Origin: Neobacillus sp. PS3-12
Lineage (GTDB): Bacteria > Bacillota > Bacilli > Bacillales > Cytobacillaceae
Assembly: GCF_030915385.1 (NCBI RefSeq)
Contig: NZ_CP133268.1
Location: 5,182,001 to 5,246,000, forward strand
Reading direction: 5' to 3'
DNA length: 64,000 nucleotides
The notes below the pieces were generated by a model. That model was not told where the DNA came from. It saw only the letters and a program-made list of their open reading frames with translations, and searched no databases. A program made the translations under genes and the position numbers. How positions within the stretch are numbered: position 1 is the first letter of the stretch; every line of letters begins with the position of its first letter. Below, in pieces: positions 17,112 through 27,225 of this stretch.

Positions 17112-18415
17112 TTATCCAAGAAAAGTTTGCGCAATAAGCCATATGTTTAAACCTAAAATTAGTATTGCACATGCTGTGGAAAGAATAGTGATATGTTTCT
17201 TATTTGTTAGAACACCCATCAATTCCTTTTTTTGTGTAAAGTAAATTAATGCAATCACCGGGAAAGGAAGTACAATGCTTAATACAACTTGGCTGATAAC
17301 AAGGGTAAAGGTTGGGTCTGCACCCAGGGCTACGATGACAACCGTTGGAAGCATAGTGACAAGGCGACGAACCCATAATGGAATTGTAAAACCGACAAAA
17401 CCTTGCATTATGACCTGGCCAGCCATTGTTCCAACTACAGAACTGGATAGTCCTGAGGCTAGTAAAGAAATTAGGAAAACACTTGCCGCAGCACCTCCAA
17501 GCAACGGTGTTAAAGTATGGTAAGCAGAGGTAAGGTCTGCAATTTGAGAATTCCCACTGCTGTTAAAAACGGAGGCAGCCATGTACATCATCGATAAATT
17601 TACGAAACCAGCTAAAGTCATTGCAATAATAATCTCTTTTGTACTGAACTTTTGGATTTTAACTCGTTCATCATCATTTCTTGGAATTATTCGTCCCTGT
17701 GTTAGACTTGAATGAAGGTAAATTGCATGCGGCATTACAGTTGCACCAATAACGCCAACAGCAAGCAAAATACTTTCATTATTTCCAATCCAAGGTATAA
17801 CACTGTGATAGGCAATTTGCGAAAAATTTGGCTTCGACAAGATTGTTTCGACCAAATAACACAGACCAATTAAAACGGCAAAGGCAGCAATAAATTTTTC
17901 TAAGGGTCTAAATCCATATTTTTCTAGCATTAATATTAAATACGTTACAATTCCAACCATTATGGTTGCCAAAAGCATTGGAATCCCCAATAGTAAATTT
18001 AAGGCAAGCGTAGCACCTAAAAATTCCGCAAGGTCAGTTGCCATTGCTGCGAACTCTGAAACAATCCACATTGTTATTGTCAAGGGCTTTGGCATATAAT
18101 CTCGGCAAACTTGAGGGAGGTTCCTCCCTGTAGCTATACCCAGTTTTGCTGACATGTTTTGAAGGAGCATTGCCATTAAATTAGCTAGAACAATAACCCA
18201 AAGCATATTGTAGCCAAAACGGGCACCAGATTGGATATTAGTGGCAAAATTGCCTGGATCTATATAAGCAATGGAAGCGATAAATGCTGGTCCAAGGAAC
18301 GGTAACAGAGCACGAAAACCCTTTACTTTTCCATTAATGGCATCTCTTGCAGCCGAAATTGTCCTTTGTTCCTTGGAACGGCGCGCTTAACAGCGACTGA
18401 GTTTGATTGGCTCAC
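17112..18415 (-). pseudogene. mntH: NRAMP manganese transporter, N-terminal frameshift
   Basis: The frame 17112-18206 codes for most of an NRAMP-family divalent metal/proton symporter (VIGATVMPHAIYLHSSL is the family hallmark in helix 6). The same frame runs upstream without a start codon through LPFLGPAFIASIAYIDPGNFATN, which holds the DPGN metal-binding motif, until a TAA at about 18390. A GTG at 18415, with AAAGGATGG before it, opens a second frame (SQSNSVAVKR) that would join if one base were added near 18379-18388. So the gene is whole except for a one-base deletion at the extreme 5' end, either mutation or sequencing error. Manganese import is the expected role; MntR control is family knowledge only. 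Confidence 0.85.
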
Positions 18416-18714
18416 AGGACACCATCCTTTCATTTTTTTCACAGTTGCAAGCTTTATGAAACGACGAATAAATTTTTCCCTAATGCAACTTTATAAGATC
18501 ATTATATTAAACTTCTGAAAATTTGTGTAAGAATCTGCATAAAAAAATAAATATAATTGATGGACCTATATTACTTGGTTGATTAAATTAACTCGGTATT
18601 CTATATTATTTGAAAGAATCCTTCATAATATGACGTATTCAATGTATAAATAAAAGTTTTCTTGAACAATATGCGCTTTCACGCTACATTTAAGTTGTTA
18701 GAAAGGCGAAGTAG
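18416..18714. other. Intergenic region between mntH and selB-like gene
   Basis: About 300 bases of AT-rich sequence carrying the two divergent promoters. I looked for a selenocysteine tRNA (a 90-100 base cloverleaf with a long variable arm) and see none. Confidence 0.45.
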
Positions 18715-20616
18715 GTGGATAAATTGGAAAAACGATACTTTACAATTGGAATGGCCGTACATATTGACCATGGAAAAACATCACTAACCAAAGCGCTAAC
18801 CAATGTAGATACAGACCGTTTGAAAGAAGAGAAGGAAAGACAAATTTCGATTGAGCTTGGGTTCGCCCCTTTATACGAAGATGATGAAATTCAAATTTCT
18901 GTAGTTGATGTTCCTGGACATGAACGGTTTATACGGCAAATGATTGCTGGAGTAGCCGGAATTGATTTAGTTGTTCTTGTTGTTGCCGCAGATGAGGGTG
19001 TTATGCCTCAAACAAGGGAACATCTCGACATTTTGGGTTTTTTGGGAATACAAAATGGGATTGTTGCGATTACTAAAATTGACCGAGTAGATGCGGAATT
19101 TATTGATCTTGTGAAGGACGATATTATGGTCGAGTTACAGGAAACCGTTTTTGCCGATGCACCATTTATACTTGTGGACAGCATATCTCAAAAGGGAATT
19201 GAATCATTAAAGTCGCTGATTATTGAAACCTTAAAGGCACAAGAAATGCGCGATTTAAAAGGTGCATTTCGCCTCCCGATTGATCAGGTTTTCACCGTAA
19301 AGGGTCAAGGGACAGTTGTCCGTGGTACTGTTTATGAGGGGGCAGTTGAGGAAGGACAGACGCTCCTGGTTATGCCAAAAGGCTTGGAAGTAAAAGCACG
19401 GCAAATCCAGGTGCATCACAATCAAGCTCAAAAAGCTTTTGCCGAACAACGAACAGCTATCAACCTGTCAGGCGTTTCGAAAGAAGACATAGAAAGAGGG
19501 GATGTACTTGTCTCCTCAGAACATTTTATCGTCACAAAGACGATTGATGTTGCAATCAGGGTAGTAGAAGATCTTGAACATTTGATCAAACAAAGAATGC
19601 CAATTAAGCTCCACATTGGAACGACGGAGGTAATGGGGCGAATTGTATTCTTTGACCGTAATGAATTAAAGGAAGAAAATGGAGAAATTCTTTGTCAGCT
19701 TCGGCTTGATGAAGAAATTTTAACAAAACGGGGTGATCGGTTTATCATTCGGCGGCCAAGCCCACAGGAGACAATTGGTGGAGGCTGGGTGATTGACCCT
19801 CGAGGACAAAAATACCGCTTTGGGGAGCATACGATCGAAGAACTTGAAAAGAAAAAGGTGGGTTCACCAAAAGAGAGAGTAGCAAGAGCACTATTTGAAG
19901 CCAAATCATTGCCTCTAAGTGAATTAATCAAACATACTGCACTCGATGAGGAATTGCTAAAAGAGGTTTTACAGGAGCAAGATTTTATTTTTTATAATGG
20001 CAAGGAATACACCCTTCAAACGATCATTGACTCTATTGAAGAAGATATTTATGACCACCTGCAAGAGTTTCATCAAAAAAATCCAATGAAAACAGGGCTT
20101 AATAAAGCTGAACTTTTACAATTTTTCAACAAACGATATAATAAAGGGTTAATTGATTTTGTCATTGAAAATGGAATTACAAATGGGATATTTACTCGAA
20201 GAGGTCAATTTGTTCAGTTAGCTAGCTTTGTTCCACATGTTCCTTCAAACTGGCAAAAACGGGTTGAAAACATGCTTATTGAAATCAAAAAAGACGGATT
20301 AAAAGTACGATATTTGATTGATTATTTGAATAGTGCTGGTATTCCTAATGTACTTGTTGGGGATATAAAGAAGTTCATGGAGGAGCAAGGACAAATTGTT
20401 ATGCTTGATGATCAATTTGCTTATTCAGGAGAAGAGTTTGAAGCTGCTGTAGACATATTGCAGGCTAAGACTGGTGCTGAATTTGAGGTAGGGGATGCAA
20501 AGGAAATCCTAGGCATATCTCGAAAGTACATCATTCCTTTTTTAGAGAAATTAGATTCACTCAAGCTAACAAAAAGAGCTGAGAACAAGCGAGTTTGGCA
20601 AAAGAAGATCTACTAA
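18715..20616 (+). CDS. selB: SelB-like selenocysteine-specific elongation factor
   Basis: A 633-residue translational GTPase with the SelB layout: G domain (DTDRLKEEKERQISIELGFA, VDVPGHERFI, ITKID), an EF-Tu-like domain 2 (FRLPIDQVFTVKGQGTVVRGTV), domain 3, and a C-terminal set of winged helices (residues 400-633) that in SelB bind the SECIS hairpin. The first P-loop glycine is replaced: the segment reads AVHIDHGKT rather than AGHIDHGKT. No selA, selD, tRNA-Sec or visible selenoprotein gene is in the window. The GTG at 18715 and a TTG at 18724 are both possible starts. Confidence 0.85.
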   Translation: MDKLEKRYFTIGMAVHIDHGKTSLTKALTNVDTDRLKEEKERQISIELGFAPLYEDDEIQISVVDVPGHERFIRQMIAGVAGIDLVVLVVAADEGVMPQTREHLDILGFLGIQNGIVAITKIDRVDAEFIDLVKDDIMVELQETVFADAPFILVDSISQKGIESLKSLIIETLKAQEMRDLKGAFRLPIDQVFTVKGQGTVVRGTVYEGAVEEGQTLLVMPKGLEVKARQIQVHHNQAQKAFAEQRTAINLSGVSKEDIERGDVLVSSEHFIVTKTIDVAIRVVEDLEHLIKQRMPIKLHIGTTEVMGRIVFFDRNELKEENGEILCQLRLDEEILTKRGDRFIIRRPSPQETIGGGWVIDPRGQKYRFGEHTIEELEKKKVGSPKERVARALFEAKSLPLSELIKHTALDEELLKEVLQEQDFIFYNGKEYTLQTIIDSIEEDIYDHLQEFHQKNPMKTGLNKAELLQFFNKRYNKGLIDFVIENGITNGIFTRRGQFVQLASFVPHVPSNWQKRVENMLIEIKKDGLKVRYLIDYLNSAGIPNVLVGDIKKFMEEQGQIVMLDDQFAYSGEEFEAAVDILQAKTGAEFEVGDAKEILGISRKYIIPFLEKLDSLKLTKRAENKRVWQKKIY

Positions 20617-20662
20617 AACGAAAAAACATCCTATTTTTGGAAATAGGATGTTTTTTCGTTTT
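20615..20662. terminator. Bidirectional terminator
   Basis: A perfect 22-base inverted repeat with a TTGG loop between the convergent selB-like and TerD genes, with T-rich arms in both directions. Confidence 0.93.
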
Positions 20663-22016
20663 AGTCTAAAAATTCGTTAGGGTTAAGGCCGAGCTCACGG
20701 CAAATTTCATTAACCATCTGCTTTTCATTCTGATCAAAATGGCCGTCTGCATAACCGATGGCGATACAAAAACGGGCAATTAGTCTGGCGATTTCATGCT
20801 TTGAACGAACTTTACCTAGTGCACGATAGGCTTCGGCTCGTCCTATGATGGGATCATTCTGCATCTTTTGAACAAACTGATTAAACTTTTCCATGACTTT
20901 ATAGGAATCAAATACTCGTAATTCCTCACTTTGATGAATAAAATCCATCATTTTTTGCCGTTCAGATGAATCTAGATGGCCATCCGCCATTCCTACTAAA
21001 GCACAGGCAGCTACTACGGCTTCTAAAACATCTTGACTTTTGTACTTTGTAAACAACTCTTGTGCCCTTCTTTTCTGCTGGTTTGCCCACTCCATATAAT
21101 CAGTTTGATTAGGTGACCATGTCCTTCCACAAGATTGACATGTGAACTTCAGTTTGTTTTTACCAATAAATCCCCCCAGCAATCCAACCGGACCGAGAAT
21201 CAGTCCGCCAATGGCGGCTTTTCCTAATCCAAACCCTTTTTCTCCTGTACGCACATTTGTGGAACCACAGCGTGGACACACGATATGTTCTCCACCATAT
21301 GTTTGTGCAGGTGAATAGGACGGAGGCGTTTGATAGGCATTCCCTGTTGTTTGTGGAGGATATGCGTATCCTGACTGTGATGCATGATTAAAAGAAGAAG
21401 CCGATTGCGTGGGTGGCGGCGAATAATTAGGAGTTGGTTCATCATCAACATGAACACCAAAGTTCGCACACAATGCTGCCAAACCGCCTTGGAAACCACT
21501 TGCCACGGCATTAAACTTCCACTCGCCATTATGCCGATATAATTCAGCTGCTACAATCGCTGTTTCAACTGTGAAATTTCGTCCAAGGTCAAAATGCAAA
21601 AGCTCTTCGTTCGTTTGCTCATTAAAAATTCTTACATAGGATTGTCCAATTTGACCGAAGCTTTGACCCTTAGCTTGTGCATCATGAATTGTAATTGAAA
21701 AAGCAATCCGATGAATATGAGGAGGGACTTTGTTTAAATTTACTCTAATTTGTTCATCATCGGAGATGCCAGTCCCAATGCGCTTATCTCCGCTATAAAT
21801 GATTGAATCATTACCTCCAGAGGGATTGTTATAAAAAACAAAATCAGCGTCACTTTGGACTTTGCCTGCTTCCCCCAGCAGAAAAGCGGAAGCATCCAAA
21901 TCAAAGCTAGTTCCAAGACTGCTGCCATTCCAGCCAATGCCGACAACAACATTTTGCAGTCCGGGATAGTTCTTTGTTAAATCAACTTTTTGTCCTTTAC
22001 TGAGTTTTACACCCAA
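20661..22016 (-). CDS. TerD / zinc-ribbon / TerB fusion protein
   Basis: A 451-residue protein. Residues 1-190 are a TerD (calcium-binding stress) domain: MGVKLSKGQKVDLTK, FDLDASAFLL, NDSIIYSGDKR. A Pro/Ser/Gln/Tyr-rich linker of about 60 residues follows, then a zinc ribbon (CPRCGS ... CQSCGR) with a glycine-rich hydrophobic loop between the cysteine pairs, and a C-terminal helical TerB-like domain with two acidic DGHLDSSE and DGHFDQNE repeats. TerB and TerD are usually separate proteins of a tellurite/stress operon; here they are fused and no other ter gene is near. AGGAGTGAATGTG-type sequence precedes the start. Confidence 0.85.
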   Translation of the reverse strand: MGVKLSKGQKVDLTKNYPGLQNVVVGIGWNGSSLGTSFDLDASAFLLGEAGKVQSDADFVFYNNPSGGNDSIIYSGDKRIGTGISDDEQIRVNLNKVPPHIHRIAFSITIHDAQAKGQSFGQIGQSYVRIFNEQTNEELLHFDLGRNFTVETAIVAAELYRHNGEWKFNAVASGFQGGLAALCANFGVHVDDEPTPNYSPPPTQSASSFNHASQSGYAYPPQTTGNAYQTPPSYSPAQTYGGEHIVCPRCGSTNVRTGEKGFGLGKAAIGGLILGPVGLLGGFIGKNKLKFTCQSCGRTWSPNQTDYMEWANQQKRRAQELFTKYKSQDVLEAVVAACALVGMADGHLDSSERQKMMDFIHQSEELRVFDSYKVMEKFNQFVQKMQNDPIIGRAEAYRALGKVRSKHEIARLIARFCIAIGYADGHFDQNEKQMVNEICRELGLNPNEFLD

Positions 22017-22328
22017 TCACATTCACTCCTTTTCTTTAGCCATTTATCTTCCCGCAATATATGTAAAAACGGAACTGTACTGTAGTGAAACCGTTTATGG
22101 CTTATCTCTTTTTACGAATGATTTTGCTAAAGGTTTCAAGATTTAAGTGAAACTTTTCTGCTTTATTTACAAAATTGTCTCCATAAATATAACCATAAAT
22201 ACTTGGATAAGTTGATTTTAAAGGCTTCAGAAGTGTTATTGACAGCGCTGAAATTATTTCATATAGTTAATTAGGTGAATAGTTAAATTATTTAACTATT
22301 TTAATGATAAAGGCAGGTGACATTTCTA
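22017..22328. other. Intergenic region between TerD fusion and marR
   Basis: About 310 bases with the divergent promoters. The only clear structure is the operator-like palindrome at 22280-22298 annotated separately. Confidence 0.5.
22280..22298. promoter_or_regulatory. Palindromic operator candidate for MarR
   Basis: TAGTTAAATTATTTAACTA, a perfect palindrome of nine-base arms around one T, lies 30 bases before the MarR start. MarR-family repressors typically bind such A/T-rich palindromes of about this size in their own promoter, so autoregulation is likely (inference). Confidence 0.7.
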
Positions 22329-22790
22329 ATGGATCAAAATAATATCGCAGAACTAATCAATCGTTATGTAACCGTTTCCTTTACTGTAAACAAAAAAGCA
22401 GAATCACTTATAAAAGCAGAAATAGGAGATGAGCTGACCAACGATCAACACTACATACTGAGATATATATACAGGTCTGGTGGATGTACTTCAACCGAAT
22501 TAGCAGCTGCTTTTGAAGTAAACAAAAGTGCAATTACGGCATATATCAATCGAATGGTTGACAGAGATTTGATAAAAAGAACGCGAGATGAAGGTGACAG
22601 AAGGGTTATCTATTTAACCTTAACTGATACTGGTAACAACTTGTTTGAAAAAACGGAAGAAAAAGTATTAGCTCTTGTTGAATCAATTATTACCAAGTTT
22701 GATGAATTGGAAATTCAGCATTTTTTACAAACATACGAAAAATTGGCTGAGATCTTACTGAAAATGAAAATGGATCAACTGGAGGATTAA
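22329..22790 (+). CDS. MarR-family transcriptional regulator
   Basis: A 153-residue winged-helix protein starting at the ATG after AGGTGA. The recognition region reads CTSTELAAAFEVNKSAITAYINRM and the wing DEGDRRVIYLTLT. It is translated just before an MMPL transporter gene (3 bases apart), an arrangement like B. subtilis ydgG-ydgH, so it most likely represses this exporter and is released by a drug or lipid-like ligand (inference). Confidence 0.92.
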   Translation: MDQNNIAELINRYVTVSFTVNKKAESLIKAEIGDELTNDQHYILRYIYRSGGCTSTELAAAFEVNKSAITAYINRMVDRDLIKRTRDEGDRRVIYLTLTDTGNNLFEKTEEKVLALVESIITKFDELEIQHFLQTYEKLAEILLKMKMDQLED

Positions 22791-22793
22791 TAC

Positions 22794-25700
22794 ATGGGCG
22801 CAATCTTAAAAGGGAAATGGTTCATTATAATCGCTTGGGCGGCCGTTATTACGATTCTATTAACAACAGCCCCTAACATGGAAGGCCTGGTAAGAAAAAG
22901 GGGCAGATCACTGTTCCCGAAGGTTATTCATCGACAATAGCACAAAAGATATTAAAGGATGTCCAATCGAAGGAGAACAGCGGTAAAGATGTTCTAACTG
23001 CCCTTGTTTTTCATAGTAACAATAAACTGACAAAACAAGAATTCTCTGAAGCTGAAAAAGCTGTAAACCAGCTTGAAAAACATAAAAAACAGCTGGGGAT
23101 CACTGCCATCACTTCTCCTTTTAAGGAAAAAGACTTAAAGGATGAGCTCGTTTCAAAGGATGGAAAAACCATTCTTGTTTCATTGAAGGTTACTGCGGGT
23201 GGCAGGGACGAAAAAGAAATGGTAAAAGATTTAACGGATGCAATTAGAAAGACAAAACTAGAACATTACTTTACTGGAAGCTGGATGATTGATGGGGATC
23301 TTGTTACGAACTCCCAAGAAGGCTTGAAAAAAACCGAAGGGATTACTTTTGTATTTATACTTGCTGTCTTGTTGTTAGTTTTTCGCTCGGTGGTAGCCCC
23401 GCTTATACCTTTGGTCACGGTTGGAATAAGTTATATTTCCGCTCAATCTATTGTTGCTATTTTAGTAGACAAAGTGAATTTTCCGCTCTCAACCTTTACT
23501 CAAATATTTCTTGTCGCCGTTTTATTTGGGATCGGAACGGATTATTGTATTTTACTTTTGAGCCGGTTAAAGAGGAAATGGCAGAACACGATAACGTTAC
23601 TGAAGCCATTATCGAAACTTATCGCACTGCTGGTAAAACAGTCCTTTTTAGTGGTATGGCTGTAATGATTGGTTTTGCTTCAATTGGATTATCAACATTT
23701 AAACTCTATCAATCAGCATCTGCGGTAGCGATTGGGGTAGCACTCCTTCTCCTAGCTTTGGTGACGGTTGTTCCATTCTTTATGGCTATTCTTGGAAAAA
23801 GGATATTTTGGCCCGCAAAAGGCAAACTTGAACACAGTGAAAGTAAATTTTGGGGGTTTGCCGGCAGTTTTGCTTTAGCACGACCTCTAATTGCATTTAT
23901 TATAGTTGCCATTGTCTCGGTTCCTTTTTTATTCATCTATAAAGGGCATTTATCGTTTAATTCACTTGAAGAAATTGGTGATAGCTTCCAATCGATAAAA
24001 GGGTTCAATATTGTTGCTTCAGCATTTGGACCGGGTGAATCCATGCCAACGCAAATTGTCATTAAAAATGACGAAAAAATGGATTCCTCTGATTATATAG
24101 CTCTTACTGAAAAAATCAGTGAAGAACTTAAGAAAGTTGGCGACGTTAAAACCGTCCGATCTGCCACTCGTCCAACAGGGTCTCCGATCAGTGATTTTTA
24201 TATTTCCAACCAAGTAAAAAGCCTTGGCGATGGTCTTGATAAAAGTAATAACGGTATCATCCAGATCAGTGATGGCATGGAAGAAGCCAGCAGTCAACTC
24301 ACTGCTCAGACACCGAAAATAAAGCAAGCTACTGATGGAATTTCCAGTTTAATTGATGGGACTAATCAGCTGAAAAATGGAATGATCCCACTTAAGGATG
24401 GATTAACGAAAATCGAGGATGGATTACAGCAGGGATCCGCGGGGTCGGCGCAATTAAAAGACGGGCTAACACAGATTAAATCGAATTCAGAGCAATTACT
24501 TGCTGCTAACAAACAGCTCCTGCAAGGCTATCAGCAAGCCTATGCAGGATTAGGAGAATTAACAAAAAATTATCAAGGTGTTGCGGATGGAGTCAACGCA
24601 CTGCATGCAAGTCTATTAAATTCAAATCAATATTTTGTGAATCTTGAAAGCCAGGAGCCAACCATCCAGCTTAATCCAAACTATCAGGCTATTAAGCTGA
24701 CTGTTCAAGGGGCTCAGAATGCGACAGATCCAAGCAGTCCAAAAGATAATCTTGCAACAAGTTTGTCAAAACTCAATGCTGCACTCTCGAGGCCAGGAGC
24801 GGTCTTGGAACAGCTAATGCTAATTTTGAAAAAGTAATATCAGGTCAAGAACAGATCATTGCTGGTATGCAATCGTTGATCACTGGAATTGATCAGCAGC
24901 AGGCGGGACTTGATCAGATGGTATCAGGCCAGGGACAGATTATTTCGAATTTGTCAAAATTCTCGGATGGCTTATCAGGAGTTAATAGTGGGCAGCAGAA
25001 GTTGCTTGATGGTTTCTCCAGCCTTAGCGGTCAAATGGACCAATTAAAGAATGGTTTAAATCAAAGCGTTGGCGGTCTAAACCAGGTTTCAAAAGGTTTA
25101 AACTCTGCCCAAGATTATCTTGCAGGTGTTTCAAAACAAAAGCAAAATGGATTTTATATCCCACAGGAAGTTTTAGATGGAAAAGATTTTGCTAAGGTAT
25201 TGAATACGTATATGTCAAATGATCGAAAAGTGATGACACTTGATGTTATCTTTACTAAAAATCCATATTCAAATGATGCAATTAAACGAGTACCTGAAAT
25301 AAACCAAGCTGTTAAGCGAGCTGTGAAGGGAACCAAACTTGAGAATGCTCAGGTTGCAATTGGGGGAGTAACAAGTATTTATCATGACCTAAATACAATT
25401 TCAGAACATGATTATTCTCGAACTGTTGTGTTAATGCTTATCGGAATTGGAATCATCTTAATGATCCTGCTTCGATCATTGATTATGCCGCTTTATTTAA
25501 TCGGTTCATTAGTACTTACCTATTATACATCAATGGCAATTTCAGAAACGATATTTGTAGATGTACTGGGATATACAGGTATTAGCTGGGCAGTACCATT
25601 CTTTGCATTTGTCATCTTGATTGCACTTGGGATTGACTACAGTATTTTCCTAATGGATCGTTTTAATGAATATCGCCATTTACCTGTCGAGCAAGCCATT

Positions 25701-25967
25701 TGGACATCAATGAAAAAAATGGGCACAGTAATTATCTCAGCAGCTATTATTTTAGGTGGTACATTTGCTGCGATGATGCCATCCGGCGTGCTTTCACTCC
25801 TTGAAATAGCCACGATCTTATTAATCGGTTTAACTTTATATGCATTATTCATTTTGCCACTTTTTGTTCCAGTGATGGTTAAAACATTTGGCAATGCAAA
25901 TTGGTGGCCATTTAATCAACGACAAAATTTAATAAGTCAAAATTCAGACACAAATTTACATTCGTAA
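22794..25967 (+). pseudogene. MMPL-family exporter, broken by three frameshifts
   Basis: A single gene for an MMPL/RND-type exporter of about 1050 residues is spread over three frames. The first 35 codons (ATG 22794) run out of frame at a five-A run (22895-22899), the next part loses frame at TT 23567-23568, and the third at GG 24807-24808. Adding one base at each restores one continuous protein: N-terminal helix, extracellular domain, RND membrane block with GIGTDYCILLLSR, a long glycine/glutamine-rich coiled region (LKDGLTKIEDGLQQG repeats), and a second block ALGIDYSIFLMDRF. Relatives include B. subtilis YdgH. Each break is a homopolymer one base short, so sequencing error is a serious alternative to decay. 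Confidence 0.85.
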
Positions 25968-25983
25968 GGTAAAACTTCTTCTT

Positions 25984-26035
25984 TAAAAGCTTGAACTTTC
26001 TTAAATCTTTTTATTGAAGGTTCAGGCTTTTTTTT
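25984..26035 (+). terminator. Terminator of the MMPL operon
   Basis: Arms AAAGC(T)TTGAAC-like and GTTCAGGCTTT with TTTTTT after them. Confidence 0.65.
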
Positions 26036-26166
26036 GCCTTAAAATCTCAATAATTTATTAAGGAAAAGTTAAGGAAACACCATCATAATCAGCTTATCCA
26101 GGCACGGGGATTTGCTTGGGAAATTCATTCATCAAAGGAATCCATGGAGAAAAAGGAGCAGAGAAG

Positions 26167-27225
26167 ATGAAAAAGTGGATTTTTATTGTTATTGGTATAC
26201 TGATTGTTGGATTTGCAGGCTATTATTTTTTTACATCTAAATCAAAAAACAGCAATCAACAAACTATGATTCAAAACCGAACAGCCACAGTGCAAAAAGG
26301 TAAATTTGATGTGACTGTGAGTGGAACCGGTACTGTTCAGCCAGTAACAAGTGAGGATATTGCATCACCAATAAACAATAATGAGGTAGCTGAAGTATTA
26401 GTATCTGCCGGAGAATCTGTAAAAAGCGGAGAAAGTTTAATTACCTTTACCGATGGCAGTGATCCGATTACTGCACCAGCCGACGGTGTCATTACGACTA
26501 TCTCAGTTACACCTGGCGCACGTGTTCAAGCAGGTGCGGTTGTAGCACATTTAACAAACTATAATTCTTTAAAAACAATTGCTTCTATTGATGAACTTGA
26601 TATTCCGAAAGTTCAAGTAGGTCAAACAGCAACGATTAAGGTGAGTGCCCTTCCAGACCAAACTTTTACAGGAAAGGTAACTGCGATTGCAAATGAAGGA
26701 ACTTCCACAAATGGTGTATCATCCTTTAATGTTGATGTGTCAATCGATAATCCGCAAAATTTAAAAGTGGGAATGAGCACTGAATCAAATATTTTGACTG
26801 CAAGCAAAGATAATGCACTTTATGTGCCGCTTGATGCAGTCCATTCCATGAACGGACAAAAATTTGTTATGTTAGCTACTAACAATTCAAATCAAGGACA
26901 AGATCAGAGCCAGAGCAAGAACCAAGGACAGAGTCAGGGTCAGGGTAAAAGTCAAAACTGGTCTGCTAACAGAGTTACCGTCCAAACTGGTCTTGCCAAT
27001 TCGGATTATGTAGAAATCACCCAAGGATTAACAGAAGGACAAGTTGTACGCTTGCCAAACCTAGCAATTAGTAATACAACCACTGCAACTGGAGGCAGAA
27101 GTATGTTTGGCGGAATGGGCGGCGGCTTTGGCGGAATGGGTGGCAACCGAGGCTATGGCGGAGGAAACCGTGGGAATGGCGGTAATAATGGAGGAGGAAA
27201 TGGTGGAGGAAGGAGTGGAAATTAA
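26167..27225 (+). CDS. Periplasmic-adaptor-type (HlyD/MacA) subunit of an ABC exporter
   Basis: Start at 26167 (AAGGAG 8 bases before) gives 352 residues. One N-terminal membrane anchor (WIFIVIGILIVGFAGYYFF) is followed by a beta-barrel/lipoyl region (VSGTGTVQPV, ITAPADGVITTISV) and a C-terminal 40-residue tail of almost only Gly, Asn and Arg (FGGMGGGFGGMGG). There is a Gln/Ser-rich insertion near residue 255. It overlaps the ABC ATPase gene by one base. With the two next genes it forms a MacAB/YknXYZ-like exporter in the cell envelope. Confidence 0.88.
   Translation: MKKWIFIVIGILIVGFAGYYFFTSKSKNSNQQTMIQNRTATVQKGKFDVTVSGTGTVQPVTSEDIASPINNNEVAEVLVSAGESVKSGESLITFTDGSDPITAPADGVITTISVTPGARVQAGAVVAHLTNYNSLKTIASIDELDIPKVQVGQTATIKVSALPDQTFTGKVTAIANEGTSTNGVSSFNVDVSIDNPQNLKVGMSTESNILTASKDNALYVPLDAVHSMNGQKFVMLATNNSNQGQDQSQSKNQGQSQGQGKSQNWSANRVTVQTGLANSDYVEITQGLTEGQVVRLPNLAISNTTTATGGRSMFGGMGGGFGGMGGNRGYGGGNRGNGGNNGGGNGGGRSGN

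Noticed and set aside
18416..18714. Possible tRNA-Sec near selB
   Set aside because: No cloverleaf, long variable arm or CCA end could be found.
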